Below are positions 24,501-31,709 of a stretch of 39,976 bases of DNA, in pieces (position 1 is the first letter of the stretch; every line of letters begins with the position of its first letter). This DNA comes from an uncultured bacterium. GTDB lineage: Bacteria > Patescibacteriota > Minisyncoccia > Phycocordibacterales > UBA918. The stretch is from assembly GCA_950073265.1 (NCBI GenBank), contig CATMPJ010000006.1:1-39976 (forward strand). The letters are read 5' to 3'. The notes under the pieces are model-generated. The model had not been told where the DNA came from. It did not search any database and saw only the letters and a program-made list of their open reading frames with translations. Both the position numbers and the translations under genes were made by a program.

Positions 24501-24501
24501 A

Positions 24502-24613
24502 CGTTGAATATATACAATCTGCTTTGTTGCAGTTCGGTAAAATAGTTTTCACTGGACGTCAGTCCCGTTCAAACTATTTTCCTCCTGCGCCTCGCACCTT
24601 GTATATCTCAACG
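24502..24613 (+). other. Three-tier inverted repeat between ssb and rpsR
   Basis: Outer arms at 24502-24517 and 24599-24613 pair over 14 bases with a small bulge. Inner arms AAAATAGTTT (24539-24548) and AAACTATTTT (24571-24580) pair perfectly. Inside those ACTG/CAGT form a small stem. There is no T run, so it is not an ordinary terminator. It may be an RNA switch or a processing site; that is inference. Confidence 0.55.
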
Positions 24614-24679
24614 CTTAGAAAATTGAACACAAAGCTTGTGTAAAATAGAAAGAAATTTTATCAACATAATAAAAACATC

Positions 24680-24880
24680 ATGACTGAAACTACTCAAAAG
24701 TCTACCGTCAACAACCACATTGACTACAAAGACATCACTCGCTTGCAAGCACACGTGAATCCACACGCTCGTATGATGAACCGACGTCGTACTCGCATGA
24801 CTGCAAAAGGGCAGCGGAACTTTGCCAAAGCAGTAAAGCGAGCGCGCTTTATGGCTCTGATGCCATACATCAAGCACTAA
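24680..24880 (+). CDS. rpsR: Small ribosomal subunit protein bS18
   Basis: This 66-residue bS18 pairs with bS6 on the 30S platform. The conserved core is DYKDITRLQAHVNPHARMMN followed by RRRTRMTAKGQRNFAKAVKRARFMALMPY. Length is slightly shorter than the usual 75. No cysteine zinc site is present. rplI (bL9), often next in this cluster, is absent here. Confidence 0.95.
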   Translation: MTETTQKSTVNNHIDYKDITRLQAHVNPHARMMNRRRTRMTAKGQRNFAKAVKRARFMALMPYIKH

Positions 24881-24902
24881 TTTTCGATGCTCCGCTAAAT
24901 GA

Positions 24903-24943
24903 GCAGCAAAAGACCGGTCGCACAGCGACCGGTCTTTTGCTGC
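24903..24943. terminator. Strong intrinsic terminator after rpsR
   Basis: Perfect 18-base arms (24903-24920, 24926-24943) around a five-base loop, with AAAAG and CTTTT near the outer ends. Works on both strands. Confidence 0.85.
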
Positions 24944-24960
24944 TATGTACTCCACGTTTC

Positions 24961-24989
24961 TTGCAAAAATAAAAAAGTTGTTGTATGGT
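24961..24989 (+). promoter_or_regulatory. Promoter of small membrane protein
   Basis: TTGCAA (24961-24966) and TATGGT (24984-24989) are 17 bases apart. Confidence 0.5.
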
Positions 24990-25010
24990 AAAAATTGGAA
25001 GGAGAACCTT

Positions 25011-25196
25011 ATGGAGGACCCGTATCAAAGGGAAAACAGTTTTTCCGCTGACAGAAAACCACAGCTCGAGCGTCTCGATCCAAGATTTGTTCTGATCTGG
25101 TGTGCGTTGCTGGTGTTTTGTCCGCTCGCTTTTGCGATCGTGTCGAACGAAGCTCCCGACATAGCTCAAGCACTCGGCTTGTGGCTATCGCGGTGA
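25011..25196 (+). CDS. Tiny single-span membrane protein
   Basis: The start at 25011 is supported by AAGGAG seven bases before it. The 61-residue product has a charged N-terminus (MEDPYQRENSFSADRKPQLE) and one helix, FVLIWCALLVFCPLAFAIV, then a short tail. It lies between a promoter and an intrinsic terminator. No family is recognised. It resembles in layout the tiny proteins at 11513, 25294 and 33855. Confidence 0.65.
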   Translation: MEDPYQRENSFSADRKPQLERLDPRFVLIWCALLVFCPLAFAIVSNEAPDIAQALGLWLSR

Positions 25197-25208
25197 GCGA
25201 AACTCCTT

Positions 25209-25238
25209 AAAACGCCCCGGATGTATTCGGGGCGTTTT
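25209..25238 (+). terminator. Intrinsic terminator
   Basis: AACGCCCCG (25211-25219) pairs with CGGGGCGTT (25228-25236), followed by TTT. It ends the gene at 25011. Confidence 0.85.
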
Positions 25239-25293
25239 CACTTTTAAATATGTGGCAATACGTGTTACTGTAATCAAGGGAAAGGAGAAGCAT

Positions 25294-25437
25294 ATGAGAA
25301 GGACTATACTTCCACCTGCGGAAATAATACAGATAGAGCATGATGAAAGGGAAAGGGACCACCATCGTCTAGGGATCTTTGGCTGGTGTCTCACTTTTGC
25401 CATTGCATCTGTGGCGATAGGGGTCTACTTTTTCTGA
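25294..25437 (+). CDS. Tiny single-span membrane protein
   Basis: AAAGGAGAAG six bases before ATG 25294 is a strong Shine-Dalgarno. The 47-residue product has a soluble head, MRRTILPPAEIIQIEHDERE, and a C-terminal helix, GWCLTFAIASVAIGVYFF, so it is a tail-anchored protein. A terminator follows. No family is recognised. Confidence 0.6.
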   Translation: MRRTILPPAEIIQIEHDERERDHHRLGIFGWCLTFAIASVAIGVYFF

Positions 25438-25457
25438 TTGCTTTCATTTCAAAACCC

Positions 25458-25495
25458 AAGGCTCGCGATTTTTCGCGGGCCTTATGCTTTTTCAA
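25458..25495. terminator. Terminator shared by a small gene and efp
   Basis: AAGGC-t-CGCGA pairs with TCGCG-g-GCCTT (25458-25468 with 25473-25483); a T run follows after four bases. The stem touches the stop codon of efp on the other strand, so it may serve both convergent genes. Confidence 0.75.
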
Positions 25496-26057
25496 CACGT
25501 TCGGAGTAGTCTCCAGTTTCTGTGTTAATCGAAATAATATCACCAGCATTGATAAACATTGGCACCATGAGCGTTGCTCCGGTTTCGACCGTCACTTCTT
25601 TAAGGGCGCCGCTTGAGGTGTTTCCCTTAACCGCTTCCATTGCTTCGGTCACTTTCAGATCCATTTTGATTGGGAACTTAAGGGCAATTACTTCGTCATC
25701 AAAGACAACCGCATCAATATCTGATCGTTCCTTTAAAAATCTACCTTGTTCGCCGACAAGATCTTCTGGTAAGAAGAAGCGCTCAGCTGGCTTACCGGCG
25801 ATATGGAACCAGTATTCTCCAGGTTTCTTGAAGATATACGTAATCGTTCTCGTCTCAAGTTCAGCTTCCTCAGCGGTTTCGTTCTGGTGGAAGGTGACTT
25901 CAAGAAGCCGTCCAGACTTCAAATTTTTAAGCTTTGTGTTGTTTACTGGCTTACGCATTTGTTTTCGGAACACATGAGACGCAATAACCAAACAAGGATC
26001 ACCTTCATGAATGATAACTTTTTTAAGCGTGATTTCGTTGTATGATAAGACGGCCAC
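25482..26057 (-). CDS. efp: Elongation factor P with atypical tip loop
   Basis: EF-P binds stalled ribosomes between P and E sites and rescues polyproline synthesis. The 191-residue product has all three beta-barrel domains, with TKLKNLKSGRLLEVTF, YWFHIAGKPAERFFL and the closing VPMFINAGDIISINTETGDY. In E. coli the tip loop is KPGKGQAF with the modified lysine at 34. Here the ungapped alignment puts FRKQMRKP at residues 30-37, with methionine at 34, though basic residues remain nearby. How this EF-P is modified, if at all, is open. Confidence 0.93.
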   Translation of the reverse strand: MAVLSYNEITLKKVIIHEGDPCLVIASHVFRKQMRKPVNNTKLKNLKSGRLLEVTFHQNETAEEAELETRTITYIFKKPGEYWFHIAGKPAERFFLPEDLVGEQGRFLKERSDIDAVVFDDEVIALKFPIKMDLKVTEAMEAVKGNTSSGALKEVTVETGATLMVPMFINAGDIISINTETGDYSERVEKA

Positions 26058-26124
26058 AGATAGGGGGTTTAATTTATTAAGCGCCCAATTTATACCAAAT
26101 TTACCGGTAAAGGTAAATAATTAT

Positions 26125-26153
26125 AAAAGCGGCGGCCACAGGCCGCCGCTTTT
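26125..26153. terminator. Terminator between recA and efp
   Basis: GCGGCGGCC (26129-26137) pairs with GGCCGCCGC (26141-26149), flanked by AAAA and TTTT. On the minus strand it ends recA before efp. Confidence 0.85.
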
Positions 26154-26222
26154 CAAAACCTTTATTTTTCTTTTGCTTCTTCTTTTGAATGAGACAACAA
26201 GTAGTGGAGCTGCCAAGCAATT

Positions 26223-27308
26223 CTAGTTTTTTGCGGCCGCCTCTTCCTTCAAAGCCTTACGAATGTTTTTCAGGAGCTCATTTTGTAGCTTTTTGTCTTC
26301 ACGTAATGAGGTTCGGGCTGCGTCGTAGCCACGGCCAAGTTTTACCACCGCTGACTCATCTCCACCAGGAGGGAGGTATGAGTATGAGGCACCAGCTTTA
26401 TTGACCATTTTGTACTTTTCACCCAGTGCAAGCAATTCGCCTTCACGTGATATTCCCTCACCATAAATAAGATCAAATTCGGTGGTTCGGAAAGGGGCAG
26501 CGACTTTGTTTTTCACCACCTTCACTCGGTGTCGACCGCCGACCACTTCATCACCTTTTTTGATTTGTGCTATGCGGCGAATGTCGAGTCGTACTGACGT
26601 ATAGAACTTAAGTGCTTTACCACCCGGCGTTGTTTCTGGGTTACCAAACATCACACCTACTTGCATACGGATTTGGTTGATAAAGATAACTACCGTTTTA
26701 CTCTTTGAAACGATACCGGTGAGCTTACGTAACGCTTGGCTCATGAGGCGCGCTTGCTTACCGACATGGTGCGCTCCCATTTCACCTTCAATCTCATCGC
26801 GAGGGGTAAGTGCGGCTACTGAGTCAATAACAATCACATCAAGTTTGCCCGAGCGCACCAGAGACTCGACAATCTCAAGCGCTTGTTCACCGTTGTCTGG
26901 TTGCGAGATGAGAAGTTCGTCAAGCTTTACACCAAGTGCTTTGGCATACTCTGGGTCCATGGCGTGCTCTGCATCAATGAAGGCACAGATACCACCTTCT
27001 TTCTGCGCTTCAGCGACAGCATGAAGGGAAAGGGTAGTTTTGCCCGATGATTCAGGACCATAGATTTCGATGATGCGACCCCGTGGATATCCGCCGATTC
27101 CCAGCGCATCATCAAGCCCAATCGAGCCAGTAGATACTGACGCAATATCGACTTTCTTGGTTTCATCAAGGGTCATGATGGCTTCGTCGCCAAATTTTGT
27201 CTTGATACTGCGCAGAGTTTCTGCAATATCGCTCGCGTCCTTCTTTACTTCAAGATCCGGCTTAGGGACGGCTTTTTTAGTTGTGGTTTTCTTTTTTGCT
27301 GCTGGCAT
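26223..27308 (-). CDS. recA: Recombinase RecA
   Basis: RecA forms filaments on single-stranded DNA and drives strand exchange. The 361-residue product has a lysine-rich N-terminus ([14 protein letters not shown]), the Walker A GPESSGKT (84-91), [21 protein letters not shown] with Walker B, the L1/L2 DNA-binding loops around [19 protein letters not shown], and a C-terminal lysine-rich domain. Length is typical. No inteins are seen. recO, ssb and ftsK also lie in this window. Confidence 0.98.
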   Translation of the reverse strand: MPAAKKKTTTKKAVPKPDLEVKKDASDIAETLRSIKTKFGDEAIMTLDETKKVDIASVSTGSIGLDDALGIGGYPRGRIIEIYGPESSGKTTLSLHAVAEAQKEGGICAFIDAEHAMDPEYAKALGVKLDELLISQPDNGEQALEIVESLVRSGKLDVIVIDSVAALTPRDEIEGEMGAHHVGKQARLMSQALRKLTGIVSKSKTVVIFINQIRMQVGVMFGNPETTPGGKALKFYTSVRLDIRRIAQIKKGDEVVGGRHRVKVVKNKVAAPFRTTEFDLIYGEGISREGELLALGEKYKMVNKAGASYSYLPPGGDESAVVKLGRGYDAARTSLREDKKLQNELLKNIRKALKEEAAAKN

Positions 27309-27334
27309 AGGTAATTTTTTTATGCTGAATAAAT

Positions 27335-27709
27335 TTAATTAATGACCGAAGCTGGTACGTACGTTAGTGGTTGTTCAATCGCGGTGGTTCGACCATACCG
27401 ATCTTCTGCTCGTATTGTCACCATAGTATAGCCGTTTTCTAAAATTACTGCCTCTTTAAACATTCCGGTTTGGTCAGTATATATTTGACGGCCGTTAAGC
27501 CAGAGGCGTGAGATGTTGCGAGCGTTGCCGGCAATCGTTATTTGGCGCTCATTTTGTACCACTGAAGATACCGGTTCTATGTAGAGTTGGGGACCAAGCA
27601 GTAGGTAGCGGGCCTGAAATATGACAAACGCAGCAATCAGTAACGCGAATACTGTCCCGAGGCTAAACATAACGACGGTTCGAAAAGGGATGGCGGTAAG
27701 CTGCTGCAT
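27335..27709 (-). CDS. Anchored protein with one Ig-like beta domain
   Basis: This 124-residue product has an N-terminal transmembrane helix (about 12-33, [20 protein letters not shown]) and an extracellular beta-sandwich: [48 protein letters not shown]. The pattern resembles the glucodextranase-B or bacterial Ig-like fold often placed after signal anchors in this lineage. It starts three bases after the ftsK stop, so the two are co-transcribed, hinting at an envelope or division role. That role is inference. Confidence 0.75.
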   Translation of the reverse strand: MQQLTAIPFRTVVMFSLGTVFALLIAAFVIFQARYLLLGPQLYIEPVSSVVQNERQITIAGNARNISRLWLNGRQIYTDQTGMFKEAVILENGYTMVTIRAEDRYGRTTAIEQPLTYVPASVIN

Positions 27710-27712
27710 AAC

Positions 27713-29920
27713 TTAAAAGCGGTCGTCAGTTTCTTCGTTCTCGTTATCGTCGTCAGAGCTCGGTCCACCCGCTAAGACTTCACGAGGTTTTGAACCATCT
27801 TGTGGTCCAATGATGCCGTTTTCCTCCAGAATATCCATCAGGCGAGCGGCTCGTGAATAGCCAATCCGTAGCTTCCGCTGCAAGTAAGAGGTAGAAGCTT
27901 TTCCGGCTTCACGCACCGCCTGCACAGCGTCCTCGTACAATTCATCTTCCTCGTCGCCTCCGCCGCCAATCATGGCATTAAAGACGGAGTCGTTACTGCT
28001 GGTGTCAGCACTGTCAAAATCAATCGTATCGAGCATGTCAGCATCTTGCTTCTTAAGGTAGTTGACCACCTTTTTAATCTCTTCCTCAGAAACGTACGCA
28101 GATTGTAGACGTACCGGTCGTGGACTGTCGGAAGATAGGTACAACATGTCACCAGCCCCCAGTAGTTTTTCAGCTCCCACGGTGTCGAGAATGGTGCGTG
28201 AGTCAATCTGTGAGGCTACCGCCAACGCAACGCGAGTCGGGATGTTGGCTTTAATCGTACCGGTAATAACGTTTACAGACGGCCGTTGGGTCGCCAAGAT
28301 GATATGAATACCAACTGCTCGAGACATCTGCGCAAGTCGTACGATGCATGCTTCAATTTCTCGTGGGTACGCTTGCATCAGGTCGTTAAGCTCATCAAGA
28401 ATGATGACAATGTAGGGAAGGGCTTCCGGCACTTCAGCCTTTTCTTCTTCAGAGCTGCCGGCCGCCTCCCACGCTTCTTTAGCTGGTTGATAGATGTTTT
28501 CGTGGTACGACTTGATGTTTTGTACTTTATTTTGCTCCAAGATGTCGTACCGGCGTTCCATCTCCTTGACTGCCCATGAGAGCGCTTTAAGCGCTTTCTT
28601 GGCCTGCGTAATAACCGGCGTTAAGAGGTGCGGGATGTTGTTGTACAGTGTAAGCTCGACTCGCTTCGGGTCCACCAGGATAAACCGTAGTTGATCCGGT
28701 GAGTTGCGATAGAGAAGAGAGATGATGAGGTTGTGGATGGCTACTGACTTACCAGCACCAGTGGTACCAGCGATTAGTCCGTGCGGCATGCGTGCAATGT
28801 TTGAATAGTGCACGTTTCCGGTCACATCCTTACCAAGCGCCACCATGAGTGGATTTGGTGAATCGGTATATTCTGGTGTCGCTAGAAGAGAGGCAAGGGA
28901 GACAGTCGCCCGTGCTTGGTTTGGCACTTCGATACCCACGAGCGACTTCCCAGGAATCGGTGCTTCGATGCGGATTGACGGTGCTTTAAGTGCCAACTGT
29001 AATTCTTGTTGCAAACCAGCAATGCGTGCAATCCGAACTCCTTGCGCTGGCTTAAGCGCGTAGCGGGTGATTGTCGGTCCGCTTTCAACAGCGTCCATCT
29101 CTACGCTAATACCAAATTCTCGCAAGGTTCGCTTAATGGTATTTGCGTTAGCTTTCACATCACCAATTTGTGCCTTGCCCTTGTCTTTGTTGAGCAGAGA
29201 TAGAGAGGGAGGGATGTAGGTACCGCTGAAATTTTTAATCACGATGTCAGAGGTTTTTGTCTTGCTCACTGAAGCCATTGCTTGCTTTGCTTTGGCTAGG
29301 GCGCCAGTGCTCGCTGGCTCTTCCTCGTCTTCCTCATCTTCGTCAGTGTCTGCTTGCGCTTGAGCGGTGTCGGCTTGCGTTGGGAGCATGAAATCAAAAT
29401 CCTCATCCTCTTCTTCAGTAGCATCTTTTTTATTGAAGAGTCGCGGAAATACGAAGCCGGTGTTAAAGGTCAAAAAGACCGCCACCAAAAAAGTTCCAAA
29501 GATAATAATGCCGGCGACGGTGGCACCAATCAGATACTGGAGTGGCCAGGCCAGCGCCAAGCCAGTGATACCGCCAAGATTTTCTTGATAGAGCTCAAGG
29601 GCAGCGAGTGCACTCACGAAGAGAAGAGCTGCCCCAATAACTTTGGAGGTGCTGATGGTCTGATCCTCAAGTGGATTGAGAAGTACGTATATATATAAGA
29701 GACACGCGACCGGCGCTAACCAAGCGCCACTACCAAACAAAAAGTTGAGTGATACGTTTGTGTATGACCCGAGTGGACCAGCTCCATCGAAGAGGGCAAA
29801 CGTAAAAAAGATTGCCAGGGTACCGATAAGTACGGCAGCTATCGCCTGCTTGGCATGTGGACTGAGATCGCTGAACATTGGCTTTCGTTCAACTTTTTTC
29901 TTTGCTTTCTTTTTCGCCAT
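27713..29920 (-). CDS. ftsK: DNA translocase FtsK/SpoIIIE
   Basis: FtsK pumps chromosomal DNA through the closing septum. The 735-residue protein has four N-terminal transmembrane helices (about 22-160), an acidic linker with EEEDEDFDF and TDEDEEDEEE, the alpha/beta motor with Walker A GTTGAGKS and Walker B IVIILDELNDLM, and the C-terminal winged-helix gamma domain SYLQRKLRIGYSRAARLMDILEENGII that reads polar KOPS-type sites. The length is short for the family because the linker is small. Confidence 0.96.
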   Translation of the reverse strand: MAKKKAKKKVERKPMFSDLSPHAKQAIAAVLIGTLAIFFTFALFDGAGPLGSYTNVSLNFLFGSGAWLAPVACLLYIYVLLNPLEDQTISTSKVIGAALLFVSALAALELYQENLGGITGLALAWPLQYLIGATVAGIIIFGTFLVAVFLTFNTGFVFPRLFNKKDATEEEDEDFDFMLPTQADTAQAQADTDEDEEDEEEPASTGALAKAKQAMASVSKTKTSDIVIKNFSGTYIPPSLSLLNKDKGKAQIGDVKANANTIKRTLREFGISVEMDAVESGPTITRYALKPAQGVRIARIAGLQQELQLALKAPSIRIEAPIPGKSLVGIEVPNQARATVSLASLLATPEYTDSPNPLMVALGKDVTGNVHYSNIARMPHGLIAGTTGAGKSVAIHNLIISLLYRNSPDQLRFILVDPKRVELTLYNNIPHLLTPVITQAKKALKALSWAVKEMERRYDILEQNKVQNIKSYHENIYQPAKEAWEAAGSSEEEKAEVPEALPYIVIILDELNDLMQAYPREIEACIVRLAQMSRAVGIHIILATQRPSVNVITGTIKANIPTRVALAVASQIDSRTILDTVGAEKLLGAGDMLYLSSDSPRPVRLQSAYVSEEEIKKVVNYLKKQDADMLDTIDFDSADTSSNDSVFNAMIGGGGDEEDELYEDAVQAVREAGKASTSYLQRKLRIGYSRAARLMDILEENGIIGPQDGSKPREVLAGGPSSDDDNENEETDDRF

Positions 29921-30027
29921 GTGGTGTCTGTTCTTGCTATGAATAAGGTCACTAAATATGGGTACATGATACCACGCTGCTGTTTGAAAATATGGCCTAA
30001 GATAAGCGCAGAAAATGTATCGGACAC

Positions 30028-30055
30028 TTGCATTTTCTATAAAAGTCTCTATAGT
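30028..30055 (+). promoter_or_regulatory. Promoter of the winged-helix gene
   Basis: TTGCAT (30028-30033) and TATAGT (30050-30055) are separated by 16 bases. The predicted start near 30062 precedes the TGTCT palindrome at 30076-30086. Confidence 0.6.
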
Positions 30056-30071
30056 GGAAGTAAAGGACCAC

Positions 30072-30086
30072 TGTCTGTCTGAGACA
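30072..30086 (+). promoter_or_regulatory. Candidate operator made of TGTCT half-sites
   Basis: TGTCTGTCTGAGACA contains two direct TGTCT units and one inverted AGACA, forming the palindrome TGTCTGAGACA just before ATG 30091. Its place downstream of the promoter suggests autorepression. The same half-site recurs about twenty times in the next kilobase. Confidence 0.5.
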
Positions 30087-30090
30087 AGCT

Positions 30091-30840
30091 ATGAACGAAA
30101 AAGACACATTTGTATCTATTAAAAGACTCTCATCTGACGAAGGGTACTACGCTAGTGTCTTTAAGAAAATAGAGAAGATAACTAGTGTTTTATCTTATAT
30201 CGTGTCTCATATAAATAAGACACAAAAAGACAGTGTGCATGCAAAACGAGTCCAAGACAAATCACTGATCGTACACGACACCGCGCTTGAGTCTTTAACG
30301 CTTACGCATGAAGACGCCGGCACTGGACTGGTAGAGTTGCAGCACCGATTAGTTTCACTCGAGAGTACGCTGCGTGTCGCGCAGGCAGCCGGTGTGATGT
30401 CTGACGACGTGCTGCAATTGGTTGTCGAACAAATTGATAGCGTCCAGCGCTATATCAATAACCACTACACCAAGAACAATGGGTATTCGCTAGACATCGC
30501 TGCTACTGCACTGCCACCAGTCTCTGGCGGAAGTAATCCAAGTGGGCAGTCGAACAGTACAAAAAAAACGACCCCAGCAGCTCGCCGCAAACGGGTACAG
30601 ATTCCCGCCGGCGACATCAGCTCAGATGCCTATCTGGTTTATAGTCAAATGACCGATAGAGCCGAGCGCATAAAGACAGTCCTTGAAGCCAAACCACAAG
30701 CAACAATAAAAGACATTGCTGAAGTTATAACGGACGTAAGTGAAAAGACTATTCAGAGAGAACTAAACAGTCTCATAGAAAAAGGACAAGTAGTACGAGA
30801 AGGAGAGCGGCGTTGGTCTAAGTACAGTATAAAAAAGTAA
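30091..30840 (+). CDS. Winged-helix DNA-binding protein, probable regulator
   Basis: The 249-residue product has a helical N-terminal region (about 1-135) with no recognised family, a low-complexity linker (SGGSNPSGQSNSTKKTTPAA) and a C-terminal winged helix: DRAERIKTVLEAKPQATIKD, then VSEKTIQRELNSLIEKGQVVREG and RRWSKYSI. The last part is a classic DeoR/MarR-like helix-turn-helix plus wing. The gene is surrounded by TGTCT/AGACA motifs and followed by a large inverted repeat, so it probably binds its own region. What else it controls is unknown. Confidence 0.75.
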   Translation: MNEKDTFVSIKRLSSDEGYYASVFKKIEKITSVLSYIVSHINKTQKDSVHAKRVQDKSLIVHDTALESLTLTHEDAGTGLVELQHRLVSLESTLRVAQAAGVMSDDVLQLVVEQIDSVQRYINNHYTKNNGYSLDIAATALPPVSGGSNPSGQSNSTKKTTPAARRKRVQIPAGDISSDAYLVYSQMTDRAERIKTVLEAKPQATIKDIAEVITDVSEKTIQRELNSLIEKGQVVREGERRWSKYSIKK

Positions 30841-30846
30841 GCACGC

Positions 30847-30913
30847 GTGTCTTTTGAAAACTAACTTGTCTGTCTTTTAAAAAAGGTAGACAAGTACACT
30901 CTTCAAAAGACAC
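30847..30913 (+). other. Nested inverted repeat after the winged-helix gene
   Basis: GTGTCTTTTGAA (30847-30858) is the exact reverse complement of TTCAAAAGACAC (30902-30913). Inside, ACTTGTCT (30864-30871) is the exact reverse complement of AGACAAGT (30888-30895), and the centre is T- and A-rich. It could be a transcription end structure, or an operator cluster, since every arm contains TGTCT or AGACA. Confidence 0.6.
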
Positions 30914-31091
30914 TCACAACTTCTCTTACGTAGGCGTAGGCTAGTGTGCTCAAATAAGAGCCACCACTGCGTGCCACGCATTTCTTGCGTAACCAAAAAA
31001 AATGTTACGTAATAAGTCAGCCAGTAAGAGGCAAGAAGCAAGGTCGTCTTAATAGGGAGACAGACAAGAAGTATTTCTTTTGTTCATTGCA

Positions 31092-31132
31092 GTACGTACG
31101 CATACATATATGTATTATCTTTTATAAAAGAT
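31092..31132. promoter_or_regulatory. Three adjacent palindromes upstream of the S-layer-like gene promoter
   Basis: GTACGTAC (31092-31099), ATACATATATGTAT (31102-31115) and ATCTTTTATAAAAGAT (31117-31132) are perfect palindromes within 41 bases, ending about 50 bases before the -10 box. They may be protein-binding sites or bent DNA. The stretch 30914-31091 holds no gene that I can support. Confidence 0.4.
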
Positions 31133-31178
31133 TCCGCATATATCCACACGTTAAAAAGTGCTGACAAATTGCAAAAGA

Positions 31179-31187
31179 TGGTATACT
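31179..31187 (+). promoter_or_regulatory. Extended -10 promoter of the S-layer-like gene
   Basis: TGGTATACT is a consensus extended -10 element; CTGACA lies 15 bases upstream as a possible -35. The predicted start is near 31194, leaving a leader of about 515 nt. Confidence 0.6.
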
Positions 31188-31193
31188 CTCTTG

Positions 31194-31709
31194 TGTGCGC
31201 CATAGCGCTTTTTCTAAATTGTGTACCGGTGACTGTGCGTCACTCCGTACCGATTAAGAAAACACCAGCGCTCGCATTGTTCATTGCCAGACATCTCCAG
31301 GAGGTGGTGTAGGAACAGGGTTTCTACATTTCATATTTCGTTTCGAATTTCGCTCATATGTATATTACATACCCCTGTGAGCACGTACGAATTAATTTTA
31401 GTACTGAACGACTTGTTCCGAGCGGTTGCACTTTATTCGCAACCAATGACTGTACGCCTGACATACAGACCGAATCTCACAGCTAATCTTTTCCGTCAGC
31501 TCACTGCTCAACACGCGCTAATATTTTTTAGCTAGCGTCTGCGCGGTGAGCTGACTGAAAAGTTAGTGATATTACGTAAGTGGCATGATAAACCGCTTAC
31601 TAATATGAATTAATTCATATTATTAGTTCTTATCAAATTATAGTCTTGGCTTCGGCTAAGGCGACGGGGCGTAATCCCGCTAAAAAATACAACAAACAAA
31701 ATTATAGTT
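31194..31709 (+). promoter_or_regulatory. Long structured 5' leader of the S-layer-like gene
   Basis: No credible ORF is seen here; an 83-codon frame at 31284 has no suitable start context or protein-like composition. The leader contains stacked hairpins: a compound one at 31204-31272 closed by AGCGCT/AGCGCT, a long stem of about 20 bp between 31483-31504 and 31546-31566, GTAAGTGG/CCGCTTAC at 31576-31600, and a perfect 22-base palindrome at 31601-31622. Such leaders often stabilise highly expressed envelope mRNAs. Confidence 0.55.

Noticed and set aside
31284-31535. 83-codon frame in the S-layer leader
   Set aside because: No Shine-Dalgarno or -10 at a suitable distance, and it runs through the long stem at 31483-31504. 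Better explained as structured leader.
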